Positions 35,935 through 44,544 of a stretch of 64,000 nt of DNA are shown one piece after another. A program made the position numbers and the translations under genes. Numbering within the stretch: the stretch's first letter is position 1; each line of letters begins with the position of its first letter. Source of the stretch: Bacteroidota bacterium (GTDB taxonomy: Bacteria > Bacteroidota > Bacteroidia > Bacteroidales > UBA12481); NCBI GenBank assembly GCA_018669475.1, contig JABHCC010000125.1, forward strand, positions 1 through 64,000, given 5' to 3'. Below the pieces are notes generated by a model, which ran no database searches, was not told the origin of the DNA, and saw only the letters and a list, made by a program, of their open reading frames with translations.

Positions 35935-36515
35935 AAAGCAATAAAGTTTTGAATGAATTTAGAACCAGTTTTCCCACTTTTCTCAGGATGAAACTGAACC
36001 CCATAGAAGTTGTCTTTCTTAAGATAGGCTCCAAATGAGATTCCATACTCACAACTCGCAACAGTAGATTCACCAGATTCAGCATAGAAAGAGTGCACGA
36101 AATAAAACCAGGCTTGCTCAGGCAGATCAGTTAATAAGGGATCGGTAGAAGGCATCAGGGTATTCCATCCCATATGAGGTACCTTTTCATTTATTCGAAA
36201 TTTATAAACCCTCTCCTTAAAAATGCCCAGGCCCCGTGTATCACCCTCTTCTGACCAGGCACACATAAGTTGCATACCCAGACATATACCCAGAACTGGC
36301 TGTCTTAAACGCGGAATTAACACATCCAAACCTCTCTCTCTGAGGTTTTTCATAGTACTACTGGCTTCTCCAACACCCGGAAAAATAACTTTATCTGCCT
36401 TGCCTATGACATCCGGATCAGCACTTATTTTATAATTAACATCAAGTCTCTTCAGAGCATTTGCCACCGAGCCAATATTTCCTGCATTATATTTTATTAT
36501 GACAATATTCTCCAT
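35931..36515 (-). CDS. hisH: Imidazole glycerol phosphate synthase glutamine amidotransferase subunit
   Basis: Class I glutamine amidotransferase of 194 residues: oxyanion strand FPGVGEASSTM, nucleophile Cys78 in GICLGMQLM and the His-Glu pair in VQFHPEKSG. It supplies ammonia to HisF. It overlaps the hisB stop by one base. Confidence 0.96.
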   Translation of the reverse strand: MENIVIIKYNAGNIGSVANALKRLDVNYKISADPDVIGKADKVIFPGVGEASSTMKNLRERGLDVLIPRLRQPVLGICLGMQLMCAWSEEGDTRGLGIFKERVYKFRINEKVPHMGWNTLMPSTDPLLTDLPEQAWFYFVHSFYAESGESTVASCEYGISFGAYLKKDNFYGVQFHPEKSGKTGSKFIQNFIAL

Positions 36516-37588
36516 TACAAAATCCCTTTCGTGCTAGGTAACTGACACTCTCCGTTTTGAGAAACAGCCATCTTTATAGTCCGTGCAAATGACTTGAAAA
36601 TTGCTTCAATCTTGTGATGCTCATTTTCTCCATATGCCTCTATTCTTAGGTTACATTTAGCAGCATCAGAGAATGATTTAAAAAAGTGGGAAAATAATTC
36701 TGTTGGAAAGGTTCCAATTAACTCTCTTTTGAATTCAGCATCCCATGAAAACCATGGCCGCCCACCAAAATCGATCAGCACCTTCGCTCTGCAATCATCC
36801 ATGGGTAATTCAAACCCATAGCGGCTGATGCCCCGCTTATGACCAAGAGCTATCAGAAATCCCTCTCCTAAAACTAAGGCTGTATCTTCAACCGTGTGAT
36901 GTTCATCCACCTGTAAATCTCCCTCAACCTTAAGCTCGATATCTACAGATGCATGATGACATATCTGATCAAGCATATGATCAAAAAAACCAATTCCGCT
37001 ATTTATCTTTGATCGTCCCTTTCCATCAAGTGACATATTGAGCCAAATTCGGGTTTCACCTGTAAATCTTTCGATCTTGACCTGTCTTTCAACCTTAAAT
37101 AAATATTCAGCAATAAGTTTCCATGTAGCAAACTCATCTGATCCGAACCTGATGGCCTTACAGCCCAGATTATCTGCTAATTCAACATCCGATTGACGAT
37201 CACCAACAACAGAAGAATGCTCCAGATCATAATCAGGATTATTCAGGTATGCTGCAAACATTCCAGTCCCGGGCTTGCGCGTAGGCATATTATCCGAAGG
37301 TAAAGTTCTATCAATAAGTTCATCAATAAATATTATGCCTTCTGCTCGCAATGTCCCCATAACCAGCCTGTGAACTGGCCAAAAATCAGATTCAGGAAAA
37401 GCATCGCTTCCCAAACCATCCTGATTGCTCACCAAAACCAAATGATAATTCAGTTCCCTGGCCAACTTCCCCAAATGTGTAAAAACTCCTGGCAGAAATT
37501 TGAGCTTATCAAAACTATCAACCTGTTCATCTGGTGGTTCCTCTATTAAGGTTCCATCCCTGTCAATAAATAATATCCTCTTTTTCAT
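36515..37588 (-). CDS. hisB: Bifunctional histidinol-phosphatase/imidazoleglycerol-phosphate dehydratase
   Basis: Residues 1-165 are the HAD phosphatase (nucleophile Asp9 in FIDRDGTLIEEP). Residues about 170-357 are the dehydratase with paired metal motifs FFDHMLDQICHHA, DEHHTVEDTA and HHKIEAIFKSFA. This fusion is typical of enterobacteria and Bacteroidota. The start codon lies directly at the end of an intercistronic repeat (CGG-ATGA), the only upstream gap in this part of the operon. Confidence 0.95.
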   Translation of the reverse strand: MKKRILFIDRDGTLIEEPPDEQVDSFDKLKFLPGVFTHLGKLARELNYHLVLVSNQDGLGSDAFPESDFWPVHRLVMGTLRAEGIIFIDELIDRTLPSDNMPTRKPGTGMFAAYLNNPDYDLEHSSVVGDRQSDVELADNLGCKAIRFGSDEFATWKLIAEYLFKVERQVKIERFTGETRIWLNMSLDGKGRSKINSGIGFFDHMLDQICHHASVDIELKVEGDLQVDEHHTVEDTALVLGEGFLIALGHKRGISRYGFELPMDDCRAKVLIDFGGRPWFSWDAEFKRELIGTFPTELFSHFFKSFSDAAKCNLRIEAYGENEHHKIEAIFKSFARTIKMAVSQNGECQLPSTKGIL

Positions 37589-37633
37589 CCGCGTGTGGGT
37601 TAAACTATCTTTCCTTTTGTCATGCTCGGTTCA
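37589..37633 (-). repeat. Short copy of the TGA...GGATGA intercistronic repeat (hisC-hisB)
   Basis: This 45-nt half-unit begins with the hisC stop codon TGA (TGAACCGAGCATGACAAAAG) and ends in CACACGCGG directly before the hisB ATG. It matches the first half of the 100-nt copy between hisG and hisD and of the copies at 63394-63590. Confidence 0.75.
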
Positions 37634-38671
37634 TGCTAAAATATTTTGCATCTCCTTTAACAGAAATTCATTTTCTTCTCTCGTACCAATACTTATCCGT
37701 AAACAGCCAGAGCAGAGTTCTAAACTGCTCCTGTTTCTTATAACTACTCCTCGCTTTATTAGTTCTGCGTACAGATAATCCGCTTCATCAAGTTTTATGA
37801 GTATGAAATTTGCTTCACTGGGATACACCCTTAACACTCCGCCAATTTTTTGCAATTCACCAGCCATCCGCTTTCTTTCTTTTACAATCAGGCCAATCAT
37901 TTCATATACATAAATGGGGTTATTCAATACCTCCCGGATTTTTCTCTGGGTCAAGACATTAAGATTATATGGATATTTAATTTTCGATAGATAAATAATT
38001 ATCTCAGGATGACCCAATGCCATCCCGCATCTGATTCCTGCCAGTCCCCATGCTTTAGAGAAAGTCCTGAGCAAAACAAGGTTCCGGTACTTCTTTAAGA
38101 GACCTGTCAAACCCTGACTGTCTGAAAAATCAATATAGGCTTCATCCACTACCACTACCCCGTTAAAAGCCCGGACAAGTTTTATAATCTCATCTTCATC
38201 CAGTAAATTTCCTGTCGGATTATTTGGTGAGCAAAGGAAGAGAAGCTTATGATTATTCCTGAACAAGCTGATAACACGATCGGCCGAAAGGCTAAAATCT
38301 TCATTCAATAATACCATATCAATATCAACTCCCTGTATCGCTGAACAAACAGAATACATTCCATAACTTGGTGCAATTGATATTACCCTGTTTTTGCCAG
38401 GATCACATGAGGCCCGTATTAGGAGATCAATTGCCTCATCACTTCCATTTCCAAGAAAAATTTGTTCTGGCTCTATCTCCAGCTCTTCGCCGATCAGAAC
38501 TTTAATCTCGACTTGTTTCTGATCAGGATATCTGTTCAACTCAGTCCCAAATGGATTTTCATTGGCATCAAGATAAATCCGGGCCGTTCCCTCAAATTCA
38601 TCTCTTGCTGAAGAATAGGATTGTAATGACCTGATATTTTCCCTGACCCAATTATCTGCACTGAACTTCAT
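37631..38671 (-). CDS. hisC: Histidinol-phosphate aminotransferase
   Basis: Fold-type I aminotransferase (346 residues) with the PLP Lys in LRTFSKAWGLAGIRCG, the cofactor Asp in VVVDEAYIDFSD and the Asn in SPNNPTGN. It converts imidazole-acetol phosphate to histidinol phosphate. The 1-nt gap to hisD and the shared TGA with the downstream repeat are notable. Confidence 0.96.
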   Translation of the reverse strand: MKFSADNWVRENIRSLQSYSSARDEFEGTARIYLDANENPFGTELNRYPDQKQVEIKVLIGEELEIEPEQIFLGNGSDEAIDLLIRASCDPGKNRVISIAPSYGMYSVCSAIQGVDIDMVLLNEDFSLSADRVISLFRNNHKLLFLCSPNNPTGNLLDEDEIIKLVRAFNGVVVVDEAYIDFSDSQGLTGLLKKYRNLVLLRTFSKAWGLAGIRCGMALGHPEIIIYLSKIKYPYNLNVLTQRKIREVLNNPIYVYEMIGLIVKERKRMAGELQKIGGVLRVYPSEANFILIKLDEADYLYAELIKRGVVIRNRSSLELCSGCLRISIGTREENEFLLKEMQNILA

Positions 38672-38672
38672 T

Positions 38673-39956
38673 TTACTCTCCTTTCATCATTCTCATCCGT
38701 ACTGCCTGAGCATGTGCCTGTAAACCCTCAGCTTCAGCCATTTCAATTACATCAGGCCCAAGCTCTGCAAGTCCGTCTGCCTGAATCTCCTGAAATTGTA
38801 TCGTTTTCATGAAAGATTGCAGATTCAGAGCGCTGAACGACCTGGCATAGCCATTTGTTGGTAGGGTATGATTGGTTCCTGATGCATAATCTCCCGCACT
38901 CTCAGGTGTATAGTTGCCAATAAAAACCGAACCTGCATTCCTCACGTCTTCTGATAATTTCCTGGCCTCTTTTACGCAAATTATCAAGTGCTCCGGAGCG
39001 TAAAAATTTGAAAACTCCATCATCTCACTCAATGATTCGAGTACAATAATCCTGGAGTTAATCAATGACTGCAAAGCAATATCCTTTCTGGGCAGTTCTT
39101 CTACCTGAAGCATAAGTTCCTCTTTAACCCTACTTGCAAATGTTAGACTCATACAAGTAAGAACAACCTGGCTATCTGCACCATGCTCAGCTTGAGATAA
39201 GAGATCAGCAGCCACAAAAGCCGGATCTGCTGTTTCATCAGCAATAAGCAAAAGTTCAGAAGGCCCTGCAGGCATATCAATGGCAATTCCTTCTTCACTC
39301 ACTAACTGCTTTGCAAGCGTAACATATTGATTTCCCGGACCGAATATTTTGTCAACAGGCCTAATTTCTTTGGTTCCATAAGTCATAGCCGCTATTGCCT
39401 GGACCCCACCTATGCGAAAAACTTTTTTTATCCCGCAAATATTTGCAGCATATAAGATGGCCGGATGTATCCGGCCCGATGAATCAGCTGGTGTACACAT
39501 AATTACATCCTGACATCCGGCGATTTTTGCCGGAATACCAAGCATCAGGACCGTTGAGAATAAGGGGGCTGTACCTCCAGGAATATAAAAACCGAGTCTT
39601 TCAATAGGAATATCTTTTTGCCAACACTGAATACTCCGGCTGATATAAACAATAGGTAATTCGACCAACTGATTTCGGTGAAATAGTTCAATATTTCGAG
39701 CAGCTCGTCTGATAGCTAACTTCAGTTTTTCACCCAATACTTCCTCAGCACTTCTGAATTCCATCGCAGGAATCTCCATTGGTGAAGGGTCATAAGCATC
39801 GAATTTCAGACAGTAATCCCGAACTGCATTTTCTCCTGAAGTTTTCACATCATCAAGTATACTTCTTACTTTTCCGACAAGCTGACGGCTATCTATAAGT
39901 GGTCTGACTGCCAATTCTTTCCAATGACTTTTTGGTGGTCTTATAACTGTTTTCAT
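38673..39956 (-). CDS. hisD: Histidinol dehydrogenase
   Basis: The zinc enzyme of the last two steps (427 residues). Signatures are FYIPGGTAPLFSTVLMLGIPA, IDMPAGPSELLLIAD, AEHGADSQ with the zinc ligands and NHTLPTNGYARSFSALN. The ATG start falls at the end of a 100-nt repeat copy (AACGG-ATGA). Confidence 0.96.
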   Translation of the reverse strand: MKTVIRPPKSHWKELAVRPLIDSRQLVGKVRSILDDVKTSGENAVRDYCLKFDAYDPSPMEIPAMEFRSAEEVLGEKLKLAIRRAARNIELFHRNQLVELPIVYISRSIQCWQKDIPIERLGFYIPGGTAPLFSTVLMLGIPAKIAGCQDVIMCTPADSSGRIHPAILYAANICGIKKVFRIGGVQAIAAMTYGTKEIRPVDKIFGPGNQYVTLAKQLVSEEGIAIDMPAGPSELLLIADETADPAFVAADLLSQAEHGADSQVVLTCMSLTFASRVKEELMLQVEELPRKDIALQSLINSRIIVLESLSEMMEFSNFYAPEHLIICVKEARKLSEDVRNAGSVFIGNYTPESAGDYASGTNHTLPTNGYARSFSALNLQSFMKTIQFQEIQADGLAELGPDVIEMAEAEGLQAHAQAVRMRMMKGE

Positions 39957-40056
39957 CCGTTTATATTTAATTTAATTTATCGGATGGAGCTCGCACAACA
40001 AAAACAATCATCCGCGTGTGTGTTAAAATATTTATCCTTTTGGCATGCTCGGTTCA
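39957..40056 (-). repeat. Full copy of the TGA...GGATGA intercistronic repeat (hisG-hisD)
   Basis: The 100-nt element fills the hisG-hisD gap from TGAACCGAGCATGCCAAAAG to AACGG, with the next ATGA being the hisD start. It aligns along its length with the copy at 63490-63590 (same 100-101 nt length, about 85% identical by eye). Two internal features are kept: CACACACGCGGATGA in the middle, where the short copy ends, and an ATCCG...CGGAT stem around an AT-rich loop near the end. Confidence 0.8.
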
Positions 40057-40067
40057 TACTAAATCTT

Positions 40068-40925
40068 TTACTGTATCATCTTTTCTATTGGAATCACTAA
40101 AATACCTTTGGCCCCTGCATCTTTCAGCTGTCCTATAGCTTCCCAAAAAGTATTTTCATTAACTACTGAGTGAACTGAGCTCCATCCCTCCCTGGCCAGG
40201 GGCATCACAGTGGGACTCTGCATTCCTGGCAAAATACTGCATATCTTTTCCAGACTCTCATCAGGTGAATTCAACAGTATATATTTATTGTCACGTGCTG
40301 ACAAAACGGCCTTGAGACGAAAAATAAACTCATTCAATATCCTGACTTTTGACAATTCAAGAACAGGTCTTGCAATCACAACAGCCTCTGATCGCAGAAT
40401 AACTTCAACCTCTTTCAGACCATTTGACATTAGTGTACTCCCTGAACTTACCAGATCACAAATGCCATCGGCCAGACCGATTCCAGGCGCAATTTCTACT
40501 GAGCCACTGATTTTATGTATTTCAGCATTAACACCGTGTTCCTCTAAGAACTTCCTCAGAATATTAGGAAAGGATGTGGCAATTTTTTTTCCAGAAAACC
40601 ATTTTGGTGAATCATAGCCAAAACCTTTGGGAATTGCCAAAGACAAACGACATTTGCTGAAGCCAAGACGTAAAACAATATCCAACTTCTCTCCCCCTTC
40701 CAGGAATACGTCCTCCCCAACAAAACCTATATCAGCCACACCATCAGATACATATTGCGGAATGTCATCATCTCTCAGATATAATACCTCAACAGGAAAG
40801 CTAGTCGCCTGGGCCAATAGGAGACGTTTTCCGTTTGTAAGTTTAATGCCGGCCTCACGAATTATGTCAAGTGATTTCTCACTTAGCCTGCCGGATTTTT
40901 GGATTGCGATTTTTAGTTTTTTCAT
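40068..40925 (-). CDS. hisG: ATP phosphoribosyltransferase, long form
   Basis: HisG of the long, HisZ-independent type (285 residues): KIAIQKSGRLSEKSLDII at the N terminus and the PRPP motif GLADGICDLVSSGSTL. A C-terminal ACT-like regulatory domain (about 210-285) mediates histidine feedback. I start at ATG 40925, because the upstream extension would be translated from the attenuator terminator hairpin. It is the first gene of the operon. Confidence 0.95.
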   Translation of the reverse strand: MKKLKIAIQKSGRLSEKSLDIIREAGIKLTNGKRLLLAQATSFPVEVLYLRDDDIPQYVSDGVADIGFVGEDVFLEGGEKLDIVLRLGFSKCRLSLAIPKGFGYDSPKWFSGKKIATSFPNILRKFLEEHGVNAEIHKISGSVEIAPGIGLADGICDLVSSGSTLMSNGLKEVEVILRSEAVVIARPVLELSKVRILNEFIFRLKAVLSARDNKYILLNSPDESLEKICSILPGMQSPTVMPLAREGWSSVHSVVNENTFWEAIGQLKDAGAKGILVIPIEKMIQ

Positions 40926-40935
40926 TTTTTTGCAC

Positions 40936-40970
40936 AAAAAAAAGGCTTGCAGAATCTGCAAGCCTTTTTG
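40936..40970 (-). terminator. his attenuator terminator
   Basis: On the minus strand AGGCTTGCAGA pairs with TCTGCAAGCCT (40943-40965), followed by eight T (40936-40943). It lies between the His-rich leader ORF and hisG. Its inner TCTGCA can also pair with the TGCAGA at the end of the leader ORF, which gives mutually exclusive structures. Confidence 0.85.
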
Positions 40971-40991
40971 GAGTTTATACCAATTTCTTAC

Positions 40992-41039
40992 TTATCTGCA
41001 CAGCGGAACCACATCAGAATGATGATGACGATGGTTCAT
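40992..41039 (-). CDS. hisL: Histidine operon leader peptide
   Basis: The short ORF encodes MNHRHHHSDVVPLCR: four His codons (CAT) among codons 3-7. It is followed by an intrinsic terminator and hisG. TCTGCA-GAACC before and at the start codon pairs with GGTTC-TGCAGA at its end, forming a 1:2 hairpin that contains the His codons. A ribosome stalled on His codons would free TGCAGA to pair with the terminator arm and allow readthrough. That is the classical attenuation logic, read here from sequence. Confidence 0.85.
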   Translation of the reverse strand: MNHRHHHSDVVPLCR

Positions 41040-41077
41040 ATGCAGATTTATTGTTCTCATTTGTTCGAAAATCTTGA

Positions 41078-41109
41078 CAAAACTATATCGTTTTTTCCTT
41101 TTTACCAAA
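41078..41109 (-). promoter_or_regulatory. Predicted his operon promoter
   Basis: TTTG (41109-41106), 20 nt, then TAgtTTTG (41085-41078) on the minus strand, a perfect -7 element. The start would lie near 41071, about 32 nt before the leader ATG. The promoter overlaps no coding sequence and starts just after the end of the DUF1080 gene. Confidence 0.7.
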
Positions 41110-41113
41110 TTGG

Positions 41114-44100
41114 CTATAATTCTTTGATTCGGATATTCCTGAATTTGACCACTGATCCGTGTCCCAGAAAACCTATGTGTCCTTTGGTATTCTTCAATCC
41201 GGGATGATCACGGTGATCCATGGTTCCATTATCACGTCCATCAGCAATATCACCATCTACAATGACTGTTCCGTTAAGTATTACTTTAACCCGGGTACCC
41301 TGAACAATAACTTCTTCAGTATTCCATTCACCAACTGGCTTTAAGAATCCACGCTTTGCAGGGATCACACCATAAACAGACCCATGATACTGATAAGGCT
41401 GCAGATTAGCATAAATTGCTGCCGTATTATCCAGAATTTGTAATTCCATCCCTGAATATGCTGCATCTCCTTTTGGAGGGGTTCGAATACCGAGGCCATT
41501 GTTTGCTCCGGGTGTTAACTGAAATTCAAATCGGTAATTAAAATCAGCATATTCTTTCTCTGTGTAAAGGTTTCCTGATCCACCCCGATCTGGCCTGATA
41601 ACAACCACGCCCTCCTCTATCAGATAATCAGTCTTATTGCCTATCCAGCCATCGAGATTTTTGCCATTAAAAAGACTGGTAAAACCGTCGGCCTTTTCTG
41701 CTACACTCAAATTGTACTCTCCTGATTTAATTTCACGAACATAAACATCTCTAAAGCCTAAATCAGTGCCATGAGCCTGCAATTCGATTGCTCCGCTTGG
41801 GAAAATTGGAATCGAACGATCCCAATAGTTTTCAAGAATTACATTATCAACTACCAATACACCATTAAGATAAACAGTCACATTTTCACCTATCATCGTA
41901 ATATATAAGGTATTCCAATCATGAATAGGATTATCAGCAACAACAAGTGGAATTCTCTCATGCTTCTGATTATTGTATAAACCGCCCGATCCAACCTGTG
42001 CTCCGGCATCTACTCTTGATGTATCCCAAATCTGAACCTGTGGTGTTCCCCGAAGATAAATCCCACTATCACCTTTATCATTGATTTTCCAGTCGACCAA
42101 AAATTCAAAATCAGCATAATCCTTATTTGAACATAGATTTTTATACCCTGTGCCAATGAACCTAATTTCACCATCAACCACCTCCCAGTTTTCAGACATC
42201 AGAGCATTAGCTTCGGCCTGAGCTTTAGCCAATTCTTTCTCCGTCATTTTAGCTCTGGAAACAGGATTACCAACAAGGGCTTTCCATCCGGAGAGATCAT
42301 TACCATTAAACATTGATGTATACCCCTCACCCTCAGGCATCTCCTCAATCCATCTTGTTATATTAGCTTTTATATAATCTGATTCTTCGCCTGAGATCAC
42401 CTTTTTGGCCTTGTTCAATATTTCCTTTACCAGGTCTCCATACATCCCTTCTTTACTACCGGATGGGGGGAGGGCGACTGTGGCAATCGCTCGTCCTGCC
42501 TCATTTGCTACCTGAGAATCGTCCAGAAATCTGCTTAGATAGGTCAAAGTAAGGAAGGTTTTATTACCGCCAAGAGCATTAATTACCAGCTTTTTCTGAT
42601 CAGCATTCTTAGCCAATGGCATGACTTTTCTTAGTAGAAGACGTTTCTGGTCTGCATGAACAGGAGCCTTTTTCACCTGTCTTACATAGCCAGTAAAAGC
42701 TTGCTTCTGATACTCCCTGGATCCTTCTTTGCAAATATCAAACAGAGCAGAAGAAGCCGAATAGTCTTTCCAATTGCTTAAGGCTTCAAAGGCCAGCTTT
42801 TTAAGTTCATTATCCTCTGAACTAAAGGCTTTAGCTACAGTTTTAAGGGCCTTTGGGCCTCCCAGTGAAGGGAAAATTCCAATAAAACGATCATGATTTT
42901 TAGTTGCACCTGAATAGGCATCAAGGACAGGTTTTGCGTGATCAGTCTTAAATTTTTGAGCTGATGAGATAATTGCTGCCTGTGTTTCTTCGAGATAAGG
43001 CAGCTCATCTGACATATACAACAAATTCAGCAGGGATTTCATGTTTTTGGAATCTGACACCGCAGCAAGAGCCTTGTAAGCAGCCTTTTGCACCTGAGGA
43101 TCATCGCTGCCAACATTTTTCCTTACCAATTTGTAGTAAGAAGTTGCCTGGCGATTGGCAAATAACTCCAGTAATGCAACTTTGCCTGCCGGATTTTGTC
43201 CCTCAAAATGATCTGCCACAAGTTCTATCTCTGCAGGTCCTACCAATGTATTTAGCACAGCCTGAGTGGTTTTCACCTCTACATCTGAAGCCTTTTCCAT
43301 ATAAGACAACAATGTTCCTGTCGCAGATGAGCCTTTCAATTTTCCCAGAGCTACAACACTGGCATTACGCACACATGGGGCATCAGATCGCATACCCTTC
43401 ATTACCAAAGGCATTACAGTAAGATCACCTTGTTGACCGAAAAACTGCATCAGTTCGGCCTGAATTGGAGGAGCCACATCAGGATACAAAGCCATCCACT
43501 TACGGGTAGCTCCAATATCATTTATTTGTCCGGCATATAATAAAACAGCACCGCGATACTCTTTATTCGGATGTTTTATTCCCTCAAGAAGCAGTTCCAG
43601 AACCTCATATCCTTGTTGATCAACCAAAATACTAAGAGCATTCAGAGCATAAGTCAGTTGTTCCGGTTCTTTGCACTTTTTCATCAGCAATTCACAAATC
43701 TTCTCACTTACTTCCAATTCGCCTTTTTCACCCAGTCTTTCCGCATAACGCAGCATGGCAGGCATTGCCTGAGTATTTTCATACTTGTAAGCGGCTTCTT
43801 TCGCCGCATTCAATATCAGCTTTGAAGAAGAAAGGTCAGCTATCTCTGCCAGGGCATACAGCACTTCATGTTTTAAATCAGAATCATTAGTGTCAATAAG
43901 AGGTGTAACCGCCTCAAGACCACAAAGCTGACCCATTTCACCAATAGCCTTAACAACTGTGATCTTATTTTTTGTGTCAAGAGAAGGCAAAGCATCTGCA
44001 AGTGCATGAACAGCCTTATGGCCTGCTATAGAGTGCAATAGAGCAACTGCCGGAGCATTGAGCCGTTCATCATTAAGGTAAGCAACAGCAACAGGGACGG

Positions 44101-44503
44101 CCTCATCTTTAGCAAAGAAATTCAGATGGTAGAAGAAAAAAGCCTTAATCTCTTTATCCGACTTATTTTCCAATGCCTTAATGAACACATTTGAAACCAT
44201 TATGCGAGCTTCTTCTTTACCGTTACGACCTACATATTTTGACAAATCGCCAAGGGCAAACCTCACCTTTGTATCGTCTCCTGTACCAGGGGCAACAATC
44301 ATATCAGTGAATTGAAATAGTCCGTCTTCACCCAGATTGATCATATCATTCATCAATCTATCCCTATGACTAAGATCATGAGCAGGCATCTGCGTTAAAA
44401 CATCAGCTACTTTTGTCTCCAGAGTTCTTTTATCCTGTCCGTAAGCTGAAAATGACAAAGCTGCCAGGAGGATAATTACCAGAGTATTATTTATGTTTTT
44501 CAT
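41114..44503 (-). CDS. HEAT-repeat protein with two C-terminal DUF1080 domains
   Basis: A large exported protein (1129 residues, signal peptide to about residue 22, SAYGQD). Residues about 30-715 are alpha-helical HEAT-like repeats, e.g. NASVVALGKLKGSSATGTLLSYM and AAYKALAAVSDSKNMKSLLNL. Two DUF1080 jelly-roll domains follow at about 728-925 (SMFNGNDLSGWKALVGN) and 938-1129 (SLFNGKNLDGWIGNK). DUF1080 is related to 3-keto-disaccharide hydrolase/concanavalin-like lectin folds. The Gfo/Idh/MocA gene 41 nt upstream is in the same operon, which fits 3-keto-glycoside metabolism (inference). Confidence 0.85.
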   Translation of the reverse strand: MKNINNTLVIILLAALSFSAYGQDKRTLETKVADVLTQMPAHDLSHRDRLMNDMINLGEDGLFQFTDMIVAPGTGDDTKVRFALGDLSKYVGRNGKEEARIMVSNVFIKALENKSDKEIKAFFFYHLNFFAKDEAVPVAVAYLNDERLNAPAVALLHSIAGHKAVHALADALPSLDTKNKITVVKAIGEMGQLCGLEAVTPLIDTNDSDLKHEVLYALAEIADLSSSKLILNAAKEAAYKYENTQAMPAMLRYAERLGEKGELEVSEKICELLMKKCKEPEQLTYALNALSILVDQQGYEVLELLLEGIKHPNKEYRGAVLLYAGQINDIGATRKWMALYPDVAPPIQAELMQFFGQQGDLTVMPLVMKGMRSDAPCVRNASVVALGKLKGSSATGTLLSYMEKASDVEVKTTQAVLNTLVGPAEIELVADHFEGQNPAGKVALLELFANRQATSYYKLVRKNVGSDDPQVQKAAYKALAAVSDSKNMKSLLNLLYMSDELPYLEETQAAIISSAQKFKTDHAKPVLDAYSGATKNHDRFIGIFPSLGGPKALKTVAKAFSSEDNELKKLAFEALSNWKDYSASSALFDICKEGSREYQKQAFTGYVRQVKKAPVHADQKRLLLRKVMPLAKNADQKKLVINALGGNKTFLTLTYLSRFLDDSQVANEAGRAIATVALPPSGSKEGMYGDLVKEILNKAKKVISGEESDYIKANITRWIEEMPEGEGYTSMFNGNDLSGWKALVGNPVSRAKMTEKELAKAQAEANALMSENWEVVDGEIRFIGTGYKNLCSNKDYADFEFLVDWKINDKGDSGIYLRGTPQVQIWDTSRVDAGAQVGSGGLYNNQKHERIPLVVADNPIHDWNTLYITMIGENVTVYLNGVLVVDNVILENYWDRSIPIFPSGAIELQAHGTDLGFRDVYVREIKSGEYNLSVAEKADGFTSLFNGKNLDGWIGNKTDYLIEEGVVVIRPDRGGSGNLYTEKEYADFNYRFEFQLTPGANNGLGIRTPPKGDAAYSGMELQILDNTAAIYANLQPYQYHGSVYGVIPAKRGFLKPVGEWNTEEVIVQGTRVKVILNGTVIVDGDIADGRDNGTMDHRDHPGLKNTKGHIGFLGHGSVVKFRNIRIKEL

Positions 44504-44544
44504 TTCTTTTCTTTCTTTTGATTCTTAAATCAATGCTTCAATTC

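Noticed and set aside
39957-40056. Second attenuator or riboswitch inside the his operon
   Set aside because: The sequence recurs at 63.4-63.6 kb next to unrelated genes and lacks a terminator, so it is a repeat and not a his-specific control element.
40926-40961. An upstream start for hisG (MQILQAFFLCKK extension)
   Set aside because: Those codons are made of the attenuator terminator hairpin and T-run, so translation from there is not credible.
42973-43422. 149-codon plus-strand frame inside the HEAT/DUF1080 gene
   Set aside because: It is a shadow of the minus-strand coding sequence with low-complexity translation and no start context.
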